From Bacillota bacterium (GTDB lineage: Bacteria; Bacillota; UBA5301; Bu52), in the NCBI GenBank assembly GCA_014896355.1, contig JADBKO010000017.1, forward strand, positions 1-51,355: a stretch of 51,355 nucleotides of DNA, read 5' to 3'. Made by a program: the position numbers and the translations under genes. The notes beneath the pieces were generated by a model. It was not told the DNA's origin, did no database searches, and saw only the letters and a list, made by a program, of their open reading frames with translations. This document shows positions 8,495-18,400 of this stretch, one piece after another. Each line of letters begins with the position of its first letter. Positions within the stretch are counted from its first letter, which is position 1.

Positions 8495-10027
8495 ATGGCC
8501 CAGCGCTTTTCCGCCAAATATGTGATCATCGGCGGGTCCGTGGCGGCTGTGGGGGCCATCGAAGCCCTCCGGGCCGAGGATCCCGGCAGCCCCCTGGCGC
8601 TGGTCACAGAGGACCGCGTGTCCCCGTACTCCCGCCCGCTCATTTCCCATTACCTCACGGGGGAGCGCGACCTGGACGGCATTCGTTACCGCCCGCCGGA
8701 CTTCTATTCGCGCCTGGGCGTCAAAACCTTTCTCCAGACCCGGGCCACCCGGATCCATTTCCCGGATCACTGCGTACACGCGGAGGGGCCTGCGGGCGAA
8801 GCGTACGAAATCACCTACGAAAAGCTTCTTCTGGCCACGGGCTCCCGCCCGGCCCGCCCGCCCATCCAGGGGTTGGAGGCCCAGGGGGTGTTCTCGTTCA
8901 CCTCGCTGGAGGATGCCGAGGCCATCCGGGCGTTTCTCCCCCGCGTGAAGGCCGTGGTGGTCATCGGCGGCGGGCTCATCGGGCTGCAGGCGGCGGAGGC
9001 CCTGTCCAACCTGGGGCGGCAGGTGGTGGTGGTGGAGTTTCAGCCCCGCATTCTGTCTCCCGTGCTGGACGCCGTGGCCTCCGGCTACGTGGAGCAGGCC
9101 TTTGCCGCCCATGGTGTGCGGATCCTGACCAGCGCCGCCGCCCAAAGGGTCCTGGTGGATTCCGCCGGTTCCGTAGCCGGCGTGGCCCTCAAAGACGGGC
9201 AGGTCCTGCCCTGCCAGATGGTCATTGTGGCTGCGGGGGTCACGCCCCGCACGGAACTGGCCGGTGCTGGCTTTGCGCCAGCCCCCGCCCCTGGAGCACC
9301 CAGGGCCATCGGGGTGGACGAGCGGATGCAGGTGCAGGCGGACCTCCAGGCATCCGGCGGCGCCGCGGTCTATGCCGCCGGCGATGCGGCCTTGGGGCCG
9401 GACCTTTTGTCCGGAGCCGCGCGGCCGCTGCCCATCTGGCCCAACGCTTACCTGCAAGGCCGCGTGGCTGGGCTGAACATGGCCGGGCGCCCCACCCGTT
9501 TCCGGGGCGGGCTGTCCATGAACTCTTCCCACTTTTTCGGCCTGCCGGTGGTCTCCGCCGGCCTGTTCGATGTCCCTGAAGGCGCCGACCCCCAGGAATG
9601 GGAAGTCCTGACGCTTTCGGCGGACGGAACACCCCCCGCGGCGGCGCGCCCGGGACACGCGCCCCGTGTGGGGACATCCTCCTCCTTCGCAGTGCGTCCC
9701 GGCGCGAGGCCGGGCCGCGCTGCCGCGCGTTCCGGCGCTGGCCCCGGGCACCCGCAAGTCCCTGTGGCCTCTGGGGCCGGCCCGTTTTACCGGAAGATCA
9801 TCCTGCGCCACGGCCGGATCGTAGGCCTGGTGGCTGTGGGAGCCGGCATCGATCGCGCCGGCGTCCTTGTGGGCGCCATGGCCAACGGCGTGGATTGCAG
9901 CCGATGCAAGGAAGATTTGCTGCGAAACCCCGGAATCGCCGCTTTCCCGGAACAGGTGGCTGCGGCCATGCGCACAGGCCGGTTTGGCAGCCACTGGTGG
10001 ATGGCTGGGGACAGGGAAGAGCGGTGA
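8495..10027 (+). CDS. FAD-dependent pyridine nucleotide oxidoreductase (NirB/rubredoxin reductase-like)
   Basis: A 510-residue flavoprotein. The N-terminal FAD fold reads YVIIGGSVAAVGAIEALRAE, the NAD(P) fold reads VVVIGGGLIGLQAAEALSNL, and the second FAD motif ends in VYAAGDAAL. The family oxidises NAD(P)H and passes electrons to FeS partners. Residues about 380-430 are an Ala/Arg/Pro/Gly-rich insert absent from typical relatives. After it the C-terminal domain resumes (FYRKIILRHGRIVGLVAVG). In this operon it most likely supplies reducing power, with the polyferredoxin, to the separate glutamate synthase subunits, in place of the usual GltD. That role is inference from context. Confidence 0.88.
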   Translation: MAQRFSAKYVIIGGSVAAVGAIEALRAEDPGSPLALVTEDRVSPYSRPLISHYLTGERDLDGIRYRPPDFYSRLGVKTFLQTRATRIHFPDHCVHAEGPAGEAYEITYEKLLLATGSRPARPPIQGLEAQGVFSFTSLEDAEAIRAFLPRVKAVVVIGGGLIGLQAAEALSNLGRQVVVVEFQPRILSPVLDAVASGYVEQAFAAHGVRILTSAAAQRVLVDSAGSVAGVALKDGQVLPCQMVIVAAGVTPRTELAGAGFAPAPAPGAPRAIGVDERMQVQADLQASGGAAVYAAGDAALGPDLLSGAARPLPIWPNAYLQGRVAGLNMAGRPTRFRGGLSMNSSHFFGLPVVSAGLFDVPEGADPQEWEVLTLSADGTPPAAARPGHAPRVGTSSSFAVRPGARPGRAAARSGAGPGHPQVPVASGAGPFYRKIILRHGRIVGLVAVGAGIDRAGVLVGAMANGVDCSRCKEDLLRNPGIAAFPEQVAAAMRTGRFGSHWWMAGDREER

Positions 10028-10112
10028 CCCAGGTGACAGGCTTTCGTACGTGGGTCAGCCCCCCGGGGGGCGCAGCTGCCCAGGGCAGCGGGTGCAGGAA
10101 GGAGGCGGGGAC

Positions 10113-11390
10113 ATGAAAGACCTGGAGCGCGCGGCCAACCCGTTCGGAGACGACAAGATCCTGGCCAATTGTGGCATCTTCGGCATGATGAACTGTGACG
10201 GCCGCCGCAGCGGCGGCCAGGATATCATAAAGGCCATGGCCAACATGCACGACCGTGGCAACGGGCTGGGCGGCGGATACGCGGCGTACGGCATTTACCC
10301 GGAGCACGCGGAGGATTACTGCCTGCACATCATGTTCGAGAGCGAGGACGCCAGACGCCATGCAGAGGAATTCCTGCACCACTGGTTCCAGGTGGCGCTG
10401 ACGGAGCCCATCCCCACCCGCCGGGTGGCCGGGGTTCTGCAGGTCCCGCTCCTGTGGCGTTATTTCGTCCGGGTGCCCTCTCTGGAAGCGGGCGGCAGGC
10501 CCGGTGCCGACGCCGGACCGTCCGCAGGCGGGGCCCAGCCGCACGAGGCCCCCGGCGCGGCAGGAACCGGCAGCGAGGGCGCAGGCGGGGTTTCCCGTCC
10601 CGATGCCGACGACTACGTGGTGGCCCGGGTCATGGAGATCAACACCACCGTGGACGGCGCCTTCGTGTTTTCTTCCGGCCGGAACATGGGCGTGTTCAAG
10701 GGCGTGGGCCATGCGGAAGACATCGGCGAGTTCTACCGCCTGGACGAATATGATGCCTACCTGTGGACAGGGCATTCCCGCTTTCCTACCAACACCCAGG
10801 CCTGGTGGGGCGGCGCGCATCCTTTTTCCATCCTGGACTGGACCGTGGTGCACAACGGGGAGCTCTCCTCCTACGGCGCCAACCGGGCTTTCCTGGAGAT
10901 GTATGGGTATTATTGCTCCATGCATACGGATACCGAGGTTTTGGCCTACGCCGTGGATCTGTTGATGCGCCGGCACCAGCTGCCGGTGCAGGCCATGGCG
11001 GCCGTGCTGGCTGCGCCCCTGTGGCAGGACATCGACCGCATGCCTCCGCAGGAGCGCCAAAACCACACCCTGCTGCGCCAGGTTTACGGCGGGCTGCTCA
11101 TGAACGGGCCTTTTGCCATCGTGGTGGCCCATGGTGGCGAAATGGTGGGGCTGCGGGACCGTATCGGCCTGCGTCCCTTGGTGGCCGCCGTGCGGGGCTC
11201 CACCCTGTATCTGGCTTCCGAAGAGGCTCCCATCCGCCTGGTGGCGCCGGAATTGGATGCTGTTTGGCAGGCCCGGGGCGGGGTGCCCGTTGTTGGCAGC
11301 CTGGAGCGCGGCATCCTGGAGGGTTCGCAGCCCGTGCCCACCTCCGGCCTGGATCGGGGCCAGGTGGCCCGGGCCGTCGGCATGCATTGA
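10113..11390 (+). CDS. Glutamate synthase amidotransferase subunit (class II GATase, GltB domain 1)
   Basis: Releases ammonia from glutamine for glutamate synthesis. The ATG at 10113, with GGAGG upstream, begins MKDLERAANPFGDDKILANC. The class II amidotransferase nucleophile is Cys20 in NCGIFG, so a 19-residue propeptide must be removed to expose it, as in classical GltB. The glutamine-site segments TGHSRFPTNTQAWWGGAHPF and VVHNGELSSYGANR are intact. Residues about 124-168 are a low-complexity Ala/Gly/Pro insert between conserved parts. The length is 425 residues. It corresponds to the first domain of large GltB, encoded here as a separate protein as in archaea and some Bacillota. Confidence 0.9.
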   Translation: MKDLERAANPFGDDKILANCGIFGMMNCDGRRSGGQDIIKAMANMHDRGNGLGGGYAAYGIYPEHAEDYCLHIMFESEDARRHAEEFLHHWFQVALTEPIPTRRVAGVLQVPLLWRYFVRVPSLEAGGRPGADAGPSAGGAQPHEAPGAAGTGSEGAGGVSRPDADDYVVARVMEINTTVDGAFVFSSGRNMGVFKGVGHAEDIGEFYRLDEYDAYLWTGHSRFPTNTQAWWGGAHPFSILDWTVVHNGELSSYGANRAFLEMYGYYCSMHTDTEVLAYAVDLLMRRHQLPVQAMAAVLAAPLWQDIDRMPPQERQNHTLLRQVYGGLLMNGPFAIVVAHGGEMVGLRDRIGLRPLVAAVRGSTLYLASEEAPIRLVAPELDAVWQARGGVPVVGSLERGILEGSQPVPTSGLDRGQVARAVGMH

Positions 11391-11415
11391 GCGGGGACGG
11401 GGGCCGCAGATAGAT

Positions 11416-12915
11416 ATGAAGAGTTTTGTTCTCAATGACTTCATCGTGGAACGGGACGACCGGCGCTGCATTCGCTGCCAGGTCTGTGTGCGGCAGTGCA
11501 GTTTTGAGGTTCACCGCTACGACGCCGAGCTGGACCAGGTCCTGGCAGACGAAGAGAAATGCGTGGGATGCCAGCGTTGTGCCACGTTTTGCCCGACTCA
11601 CGCTCTGACCATCCGCTCCAGTCCGCGTGAGTTCAGGGCCAATGCCAACTGGCGGCCGGAGCTCCTGATGGATATCAAGCGCCAGGCGGAGTCCGGCGGG
11701 GTACTCTTGACCGGCATGGGCAATGACAAGCCGTTCCGGGTCTATTTTGACCATCTGCTGCTCAATGCCAGCCAGGTCACCAACCCCTCCCTCGACCCCT
11801 TGCGCGAGCCCATGGAGGTCCGGACCTACCTGGGGGCGAAGCCGGCGCGGCTGCGCTACGAAAATGGCCGCATCACCGGCGATATGCCGCCCCAGATCCA
11901 GTTGGAGACCCCCATCATGTTCAGCGCGATGTCCTACGGCGCCATCACCTATAACGCGCAGCTGGCGCTGATGCAGGCCGCCCAGGAGCTGGGAACCCTG
12001 TGCAACACCGGCGAAGGCGGCTGGCACCCGGACTTCCGTAAGTTCCGGGACCATGTCACCGTGCAGGTGGCGTCCGGGCGTTTCGGGATCGACCAGGACT
12101 ACCTGAACCAGGCGGCCATGGTGGAGATCAAAATCGGCCAGGGCGCCAAACCGGGCATCGGCGGGCACCTGCCGGGGGAAAAAGTGACGCCGCTGGTGGC
12201 CCGCACCCGCATGATCCCGGCCGGGACCGACGCCATTTCGCCGGCGCCGCAGCACGACATCTATTCCATCGAGGATTTGTCCGCCCTGATCTATGCCCTC
12301 AAGGAGGCCACCGGTTACGAAAAGCCGGTGGCTGTCAAGATCGCGGCGGTGCACAATGCCGCGGCCATCGCCTCCGGCATCGTGCGGGCCGGCGCCGATG
12401 TGGTGGTCATCGACGGCGTGCGCGGAGGCACCGGGGCGGCGCCCAAAGCCATCCGCGACCATGTGGGCATCCCCGCGGAGCTGGCCTTGGCCGCCGTGGA
12501 CCGCAGATTGCGCCAAGAGGGGATCCGCAACCGGGCTTCCCTGGTGGTGGCCGGCGGAATCCGCTGCAGCGCCGACGTGTTCAAGGCCCTGGCCCTGGGC
12601 GCCGACGCGGTCTACATCGGGACCGCCGCCCTGGTGGCCATGGGTTGCACCCTCTGCCAGCAGTGCTACACCGGCAAGTGCGCCTGGGGGATCACCTCCG
12701 CCCGGCCCGATCTGGCCAAGCGCTTGAATCCCGACATCGCCACCCGCCGCGTGGTCAACCTGGTGCGGGCCTGGACCCGCGAGATCAAGGAGATGCTGGG
12801 CGGCATGGGCATCAACGCCGTGGAAAGCCTGCGCGAAAACCGCCTCCAGCTGCGGGCCGTGGGCTTGGAGGACTGGGAGATGGATGTGTTGGGCGTGAAG
12901 GGGGCCGGAATGTGA
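11416..12915 (+). CDS. Glutamate synthase FMN/FeS catalytic subunit (GltB domain 2 with ferredoxin domain)
   Basis: Catalyses reductive transfer of ammonia to 2-oxoglutarate. The 499-residue protein starts at the ATG at 11416. Its N-terminal ferredoxin domain holds two clusters, CIRCQVCVRQC and CVGCQRCATFCP. The FMN-binding barrel follows, with the family signature KPGIGGHLPGEKVTPLVA, then VVIDGVRGGTGAAPKAIRDH. A C-terminal cysteine group CTLCQQCYTGKCAWG matches the [3Fe-4S] site of glutamate synthase. Longer upstream frame extension belongs to the overlapping amidotransferase gene. It ends one base before the next gene, suggesting tight coupling. Confidence 0.94.
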   Translation: MKSFVLNDFIVERDDRRCIRCQVCVRQCSFEVHRYDAELDQVLADEEKCVGCQRCATFCPTHALTIRSSPREFRANANWRPELLMDIKRQAESGGVLLTGMGNDKPFRVYFDHLLLNASQVTNPSLDPLREPMEVRTYLGAKPARLRYENGRITGDMPPQIQLETPIMFSAMSYGAITYNAQLALMQAAQELGTLCNTGEGGWHPDFRKFRDHVTVQVASGRFGIDQDYLNQAAMVEIKIGQGAKPGIGGHLPGEKVTPLVARTRMIPAGTDAISPAPQHDIYSIEDLSALIYALKEATGYEKPVAVKIAAVHNAAAIASGIVRAGADVVVIDGVRGGTGAAPKAIRDHVGIPAELALAAVDRRLRQEGIRNRASLVVAGGIRCSADVFKALALGADAVYIGTAALVAMGCTLCQQCYTGKCAWGITSARPDLAKRLNPDIATRRVVNLVRAWTREIKEMLGGMGINAVESLRENRLQLRAVGLEDWEMDVLGVKGAGM

Positions 12916-12916
12916 G

Positions 12917-13792
12917 ATGAGTGTTTCCGCCTTTGCCGGATCGGCGGTGCCCGGTCCTGCCCGGATCACCGTCGGGACCCTTCACTATCGCGAGCTGAAC
13001 CGGCGCCTGAAGGCCATGGTGGATGCCGGGGTGGAGCAGATTGAGCTGCGCGGCGTTTTCGGGCAGCGCTATATCGGCACCAATCTGCGGGCGCCGGTGC
13101 GCCTGACAGTTTACGGCACCCCCGGCAATGACCTGGGCGCCTTCATGGACGGCCCGTCCATCGAGGTTTTCGGCAATGCCCAGGACGGGTTGGGCAACAC
13201 CATGAACTCCGGCCGCATCGTGGTGCACGGGGATGCCGGCGACCTGCTGGGGATGTCCATGCGCGGGGGCGAAATCTATGTCCGCGGCAACGTGGGCTAC
13301 CGCTGTGCGATCCATATGAAGGAGTACGAGGACATGCGCCCCACGGTGGTGGTGGGGGGCACGGCTGCGGACTTCTTCGGGGAATACATGGCCGGGGGCC
13401 GGGTGGTGCTGTTGGGGCTCCATCTGCCGCCGGGCGCCGCTCATCCGGGGAGCTTCATGGGGACCGGCATGCACGGCGGCGTCATCTATGTGCGGGGCCG
13501 GGTGGACCGGGCCCGCCTGGGAACCGGCGTGGCCGTGCGCGAAATGACCGACGAGGATTGGCCCTTCGTGAGGCAGTGCGTCCACGAGTACGTGCGGCTC
13601 TTCGGCTGCGGGACGGCGGGCGCCCCCGGGGCGGATGCGGGCCGCCGGGGAACGGCCGCCGGGGAGGCGGGCAGCCCGGCCCCCTCCGGCAAGAAGATCC
13701 TTTCTGCAGAGGAGATCCTGAATTCCCCGTTTGTGGTGCTCTGCCCCCAAGCGTTGCGTCCTTTTGCAGCCCTCTACGCGGCGCGGACCTGA
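12917..13792 (+). CDS. Glutamate synthase GXGXG-domain subunit (GltB domain 3)
   Basis: The structural beta-helix domain of glutamate synthase, encoded separately. The repeated GXGXG-type strands are visible: GNDLGAFMDGPSIEVFGNAQ, GLGNTMNSGRIVVHGDAGD, MSMRGGEIYVRGNVGY and GTGMHGGVIYVRGRVD. The length is 291 residues. A low-complexity stretch lies at about residues 229-262, before the final LSAEEILNSPFVVL. It is the last gene of the five-gene operon. No clear terminator follows, and the 211-base gap to the nuclease gene holds only GC-rich inverted repeats. Confidence 0.9.
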   Translation: MSVSAFAGSAVPGPARITVGTLHYRELNRRLKAMVDAGVEQIELRGVFGQRYIGTNLRAPVRLTVYGTPGNDLGAFMDGPSIEVFGNAQDGLGNTMNSGRIVVHGDAGDLLGMSMRGGEIYVRGNVGYRCAIHMKEYEDMRPTVVVGGTAADFFGEYMAGGRVVLLGLHLPPGAAHPGSFMGTGMHGGVIYVRGRVDRARLGTGVAVREMTDEDWPFVRQCVHEYVRLFGCGTAGAPGADAGRRGTAAGEAGSPAPSGKKILSAEEILNSPFVVLCPQALRPFAALYAART

Positions 13793-14003
13793 CTTCATCC
13801 CCTGACCTCCCCGGCTTCCTTTGCCCTCCCTTCAGGTCTCGCCGCTTTTCCTCCCTTGCCAGGGCTTTCTTGCCAGGATTTTCCGCGCCGGCAGGGAATA
13901 AGGGAATAACTGTCGGAAGAGGTGGACGGCCCGGGGGCCGGGACGGCGCGCCCGGGGCGCGCCGGGCCACGGGCCCCGGGTGTTTTGCGGGAGGCGGGGT
14001 TTG

Positions 14004-15488
14004 GTGCCGCTCTGGTTTCGCTTCCTGCACACGGCGGATCTCCATCTGGCCAGCCCGGTGCAGGCGTTGGCGGAGGAATCGGAGGCCATTCAGGCCCGGC
14101 TGGCGGGAGCGGTGTTGTCCACGTGGGAGCGGATCGTCCAGGCCGCCATTGACGCCCGCGTGGAGTTCGTGCTCATCGCCGGCGACATCTATGACAGCGC
14201 CACGCCGAGCCTGCGGGCGCAAGTGCGGTTTCGCGACGGGGTGCAAACCCTCGATCGCCACGGGATCGCGGTATACGTGGTGCGCGGCAATCACGACCAT
14301 CTGGGAGCCCAGACCGCACGGCTGCAATGGCCTGGCAATCTGCATGTCTTTGGCGGCGAGCAGCCGGAGTGCGTGGTTCATCGCGGGCCCGGCGGCCTGC
14401 CGTTGGCGGAGATCTGGGGCATCAGCTTCCAGCAGCGCCAGGAGAGCCGCAACCTGGCTGCGGCTTTGGGGCGGGCGTCCGCCGGCGGGCCGGGGCGGGA
14501 GAAACTGCGGCTCCCGTCCCAGCCGGCGGCCGCGCCGCCCTGCCGCATCGCTCTGCTTCATGCCAATGTCGGCGGCCACACCGCCCACGCGGACGATGCC
14601 CCTTGCCAGCTTTCCGATCTTTTGGACCAGCCCTTCGACTACTGGGCTCTGGGTCACATCCACGCGCCGCAGATTCTGCACCCGCAGACCCCGCTGGTGG
14701 TCTATCCGGGCATCCCGCAGGGCCGTGATGCCGGGGAAGCCGGCCCTCGCGGCGTGTATTTGGTGTCGGTGTATGGGGAGGATAGCGGCCGGCTCCGCCT
14801 GGAGGCCCGCTTTCTGCCTGTGGCGGCCGTGCGTTGGGAGGTCCAGACGGTGGACGCCGGGGGAATAGACAGCGAAGAAGCCTTGCTGCAGCGCTTGGAT
14901 GAAGCCAAAGAAGCGGCACGGCAAGGCCCTGAGGCTCCGGAAGCCCCGCGCTCTCTGGCCTCAGGTCCGCCCCCTGGCCTGCCCGGCGAAAGCGGCGGGA
15001 CCCCCGACCCCAGCCCGGCCCCCACCCTGGCCCTCGCTCCGCCCCCCGACCCGGCCGCGTCTCCGGCGGTGGTGCGCCTGGTGGTGCAGGGAGCTACGCC
15101 GCTGTATGGGCTGCTGCAGAGTCCCGAGGCTTTGGCAGCCTTGGCGGAGCAGCTGCGGGCGGGGGAAGATAGCCGCCCGGATTTCGCCTGGGTGGAATCC
15201 ATCCAAAGCCAGGCCAGGCCTGCCCTGGATTTACCACGCATCCAGGCCTCGGCCACGTTCGCCGGCGAGTTCGTCCGGCAGATTGGCCTGGCTCTGGAGG
15301 CCGTTCCCGACGGTGCCTCGGCGGTGCTAGGAGCTGCATCCCCAGCCCCGCCGGGGGCCGCACCAATACCCGCCCTGGACCTGGACCGGCGCCTGCGGCG
15401 TTGGCTGAAGCCGGAGGATCTGCCTTTGCGCGCACTCTTGGAAGAAGCCCGGGACTTGGCCCTGGACCTTCTGGAAGGGAGGCGCTGA
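14004..15488 (+). CDS. SbcD/YhaO-like metallophosphoesterase (DNA repair exonuclease)
   Basis: A two-metal phosphoesterase that probably cleaves DNA together with the ATPase encoded next to it. The metal-binding motifs are in order: FLHTADLHLASP, LIAGDIYDSA, VRGNHDHLG, ALLHANVGGH and WALGHIHAPQ. The GTG at 14004 lies nine bases after GGGAGG and begins VPLWFRFLHTADLH. A TTG one codon earlier and the open frame from 13980 are less likely starts. The length is 494 residues. Residues about 303-346 are Pro/Ala/Gly-rich low complexity between the catalytic and C-terminal capping parts. The stop is five bases before the ATPase start, so the two are translated together, as in sbcDC and yhaO-yhaN pairs. 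Confidence 0.88.
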   Translation: MPLWFRFLHTADLHLASPVQALAEESEAIQARLAGAVLSTWERIVQAAIDARVEFVLIAGDIYDSATPSLRAQVRFRDGVQTLDRHGIAVYVVRGNHDHLGAQTARLQWPGNLHVFGGEQPECVVHRGPGGLPLAEIWGISFQQRQESRNLAAALGRASAGGPGREKLRLPSQPAAAPPCRIALLHANVGGHTAHADDAPCQLSDLLDQPFDYWALGHIHAPQILHPQTPLVVYPGIPQGRDAGEAGPRGVYLVSVYGEDSGRLRLEARFLPVAAVRWEVQTVDAGGIDSEEALLQRLDEAKEAARQGPEAPEAPRSLASGPPPGLPGESGGTPDPSPAPTLALAPPPDPAASPAVVRLVVQGATPLYGLLQSPEALAALAEQLRAGEDSRPDFAWVESIQSQARPALDLPRIQASATFAGEFVRQIGLALEAVPDGASAVLGAASPAPPGAAPIPALDLDRRLRRWLKPEDLPLRALLEEARDLALDLLEGRR

Positions 15489-15492
15489 TCCC

Positions 15493-18400
15493 ATGGCCGT
15501 CCTCCGCTTTGCCGGGTTCCACCTGGAGGGGTTCGGCATCTTTTCCGGCACCACCCTCCCTTTGCCGCCGCAGGCCCGCCTGGTGGTGGTGGAAGGCCCC
15601 AACGAGGCGGGAAAATCCACTTTACTGGCCTTCATCCGCTCGGTGCTGTTCGGTTTTCCGGACCGCCGCAGCGCAGAGAACCGCTACGAACCGCTGCGGG
15701 GCGGTCGATACGGCGGCTGGATCGACCTCTGCACCGGCGACGGGCGCCTTTACCGGGTGCAGCGGATGGCGGCCACGAGTCCGGCCGGCCGGCAGGGAGC
15801 CCGCGCCGCAGGGCTTTTGACCCTCACCGCTCTGGGCTCCGTGGCTGCCGGCGGCGGAGCCGGTGGGCGGGGCGCCGGGGCGGAGAGCCCGGATGCGCCC
15901 TCCGGGGCCGCGGTGGCGGGCGGCGGAGCGCCGGGTTTGCCGCCCGAGTTTCTCGGGCAACTGCTGGGTCCCGTGAGCGCCACGGTCTACCGGAACATCT
16001 TTGCCTTCGGCCTGGACGAATTGGAGCAGCTGGCCACCCTTACGGGGGAGGAGGTCAGCGCCCGTATCTACGGGGCCGGGCTGGGGCTGGCCGCGCCCTT
16101 GGATGAAGTCGACGGCCAGCTGGTCGAGACCGCCCAGCAGCTGTTCAAGGCGGGTCGGCCGGCCCATGCGCCTCAGATGAACCAGGTTTTGCGGCGCCTG
16201 GAGGAGCGGGAGCGCAGGATCGCGGAACTCAGCAATCTGCCCAGCCGCTACAACGATCTGTGCCGCCGCCGGCAGGAGCTGGCCGAAGCCTTGCAGCAAA
16301 GCAAGGAATCGGTGCGGGAATTGCGCCAGGCCGCCCAGCAGGCGCAGACTCTGCTGCAGGCGTGGCCCTTGTGGGCCGAGCTGCAGGCTGGCGAAGGCCA
16401 GTGGCAGGAGCTCTGCGCCATTCCCGGCCTCGAAGGGTTTCCCTTGGACGGCGTGGCCCGCCTGGAAAGGCTGCAGGCCCAGATGCAGGACGCGCGGCAG
16501 CAGCTGGAGGGCCGGCAGGCCGAGGAAGCCCGCTTGCGGCAGCAGATCCAGGAGTCGCAGGAGTCCTTGTCCCGGACCGGCTGGACCTTGCCGCACGCCG
16601 CCGCCATCCTGCGGCTTTACGAAAGCCGCAGCCTGTATTCGGACCGCCTGCAGGCCCAGGCAAAGCTGGAACAGGACCACGCCCACCTGGAGGAAGAGAT
16701 CCGCAGCCTGCTGGATGGGCTGGGCCCCGGTTGGGACCGGGAACGGTTGGCTGCCGTGGACGTGTCGCTGCCGGCCCGGGAACGGTTGACACAGGCGGAG
16801 CGCCGGCTGGCCGACGCCGTCCGGCAGGAAGAGCTGGCTGCCGCCGCACTGCAAAGCCAGGAGCGCGTGCTGGATCAGCGCCGCCAGGAACTGCAGGACA
16901 GCGCCCGGTCTGTGCAGGACGCGACCCTGCGTTGCCGGGCCGCCGAAGCGGCGTTGGGGCTGGCTCCCCCGCCAAACCCCGAGGGGATGGGGGCTCCCGT
17001 GCACCCGGACCCGTCTTACCCACCGCCGGCCCGGCCGCCCCTGGAGCAAGCCCATGTGCAGCAGAGGCAGACCCAGGCCTCCGTGCAGCGAGCCCAGGCC
17101 TATGCACAGCAGTCGGGGCAAAGGCTGGAACGCGCCGGGGCTGCCTTATCCGTTCTGCGGCAAAGCCTGGCCCAGTGGGTGGACGCCCGCTCCCGGTTGG
17201 CCCTCCTGCGGGACCAGGCAGAAGCCCTGGCCGCCGCTGCCGCCGCCGGGCCCGCAGCGGACAGGCCTCCCAGCTTCCGCAGGGAACGCGTCCGGATGGC
17301 CGCCGCCTCGGCCGCGGCCCTGCTGCTTTTCGCGCTGACCCTGTGGGCCGGCCTCTGGGATCTTGGGCATCCACGGGACGGGCGTTCCCTGGCGTACTTC
17401 TTGTTTCTCGTCGCCGCAGGTCCAGCGGTTCTGGCCGTCCTTGCTTTTTCTGTGTGGCGCGGGCAGACACGCCAATGGAGAGAATGGGAGCAGGCTGCGC
17501 AGGCGCGTGCGCAAGCCCAGGCGGAAAAGCTGGAGCAAGCCCGTAGCGGCGTGCAGAGGCTGCAAGAGCAGATGCGGCAACTGGAGTCCCAGGCCTCCGC
17601 CGCCCTGCAATCTGCGGGGCTGCCGGAGAGGCCCCTGGCCGAGCTGGCAGCCGGAATTCTAGACCAGATGACACAGCAGGCCGCCGCCTGGCAGCGCGAA
17701 CACCTCTTCCTGGTGGCCTGCCTGCGGGACTGGAATCTCCGCCAGGCCGCGTGGCAGCACGCCCTGCAGCAACGGGAGGATGCCCGGCAGGCCCTGGCAG
17801 AGGCCGGAGTTCGCCTGCAACAGGCCCGGGTCCAGTGGGAAGCGCTGCTCCACCAACTTTCCCTTCCACCGGGCCTGGCACCGGAGACGGCCAAGGAATT
17901 CTTGTCCCAAGCGGAGCGGGGCCAACGGCTGCTGCGGGAGAGAAAGGCGGTGCAGGCCCGGCGGGAGGACCTCCGCGCACAGCTTTTGGCGTACGAGGAG
18001 GAGCTGCAGGCCATCGCAGCCGGCGCCAGCGCCGGCCCCAGCGCCAGCGCCAGCGCCGGTGCCAACGCCGGCGCCAGCGCCTGCGCTGCCGTCCCCCCCG
18101 TTGCCGAGGCCCTTGCTGCCGGGAACCCCGCTGCCGGGGCCCCCGCCACCCCCGCCCCCGCTCCCGCGGGCCAGGGCGTCCTGGACCTCGTCATCCACCT
18201 CAAAAACCTGCTGGACCAGGCTCAGCGGACCCGCTCATCCCTGCAGGACCTCAAGGAGCGGTTGGCCGCTGCGGCGAGCCAGATCTCCCAGCTGCAGCAG
18301 GCGCTGCAAGAGGCTGCCGGCGAATGGGAAAGGCTGTATGCAGCGGCAAACCTCCCCGCAGGCGACGAGGAAGCCTTCCGCCGGCGGGCCGCGCAGTTCG

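Noticed and set aside
8000-9994. Minus-strand open frame of 664 codons opposite the ferredoxin and FAD oxidoreductase
   Set aside because: Composition is His/Gly/Gln-rich and random-looking, while the plus strand holds real genes.
11098-12969. Minus-strand open frame of 623 codons opposite the glutamate synthase catalytic subunit
   Set aside because: Antisense shadow; the plus-strand protein has intact cluster and FMN motifs.
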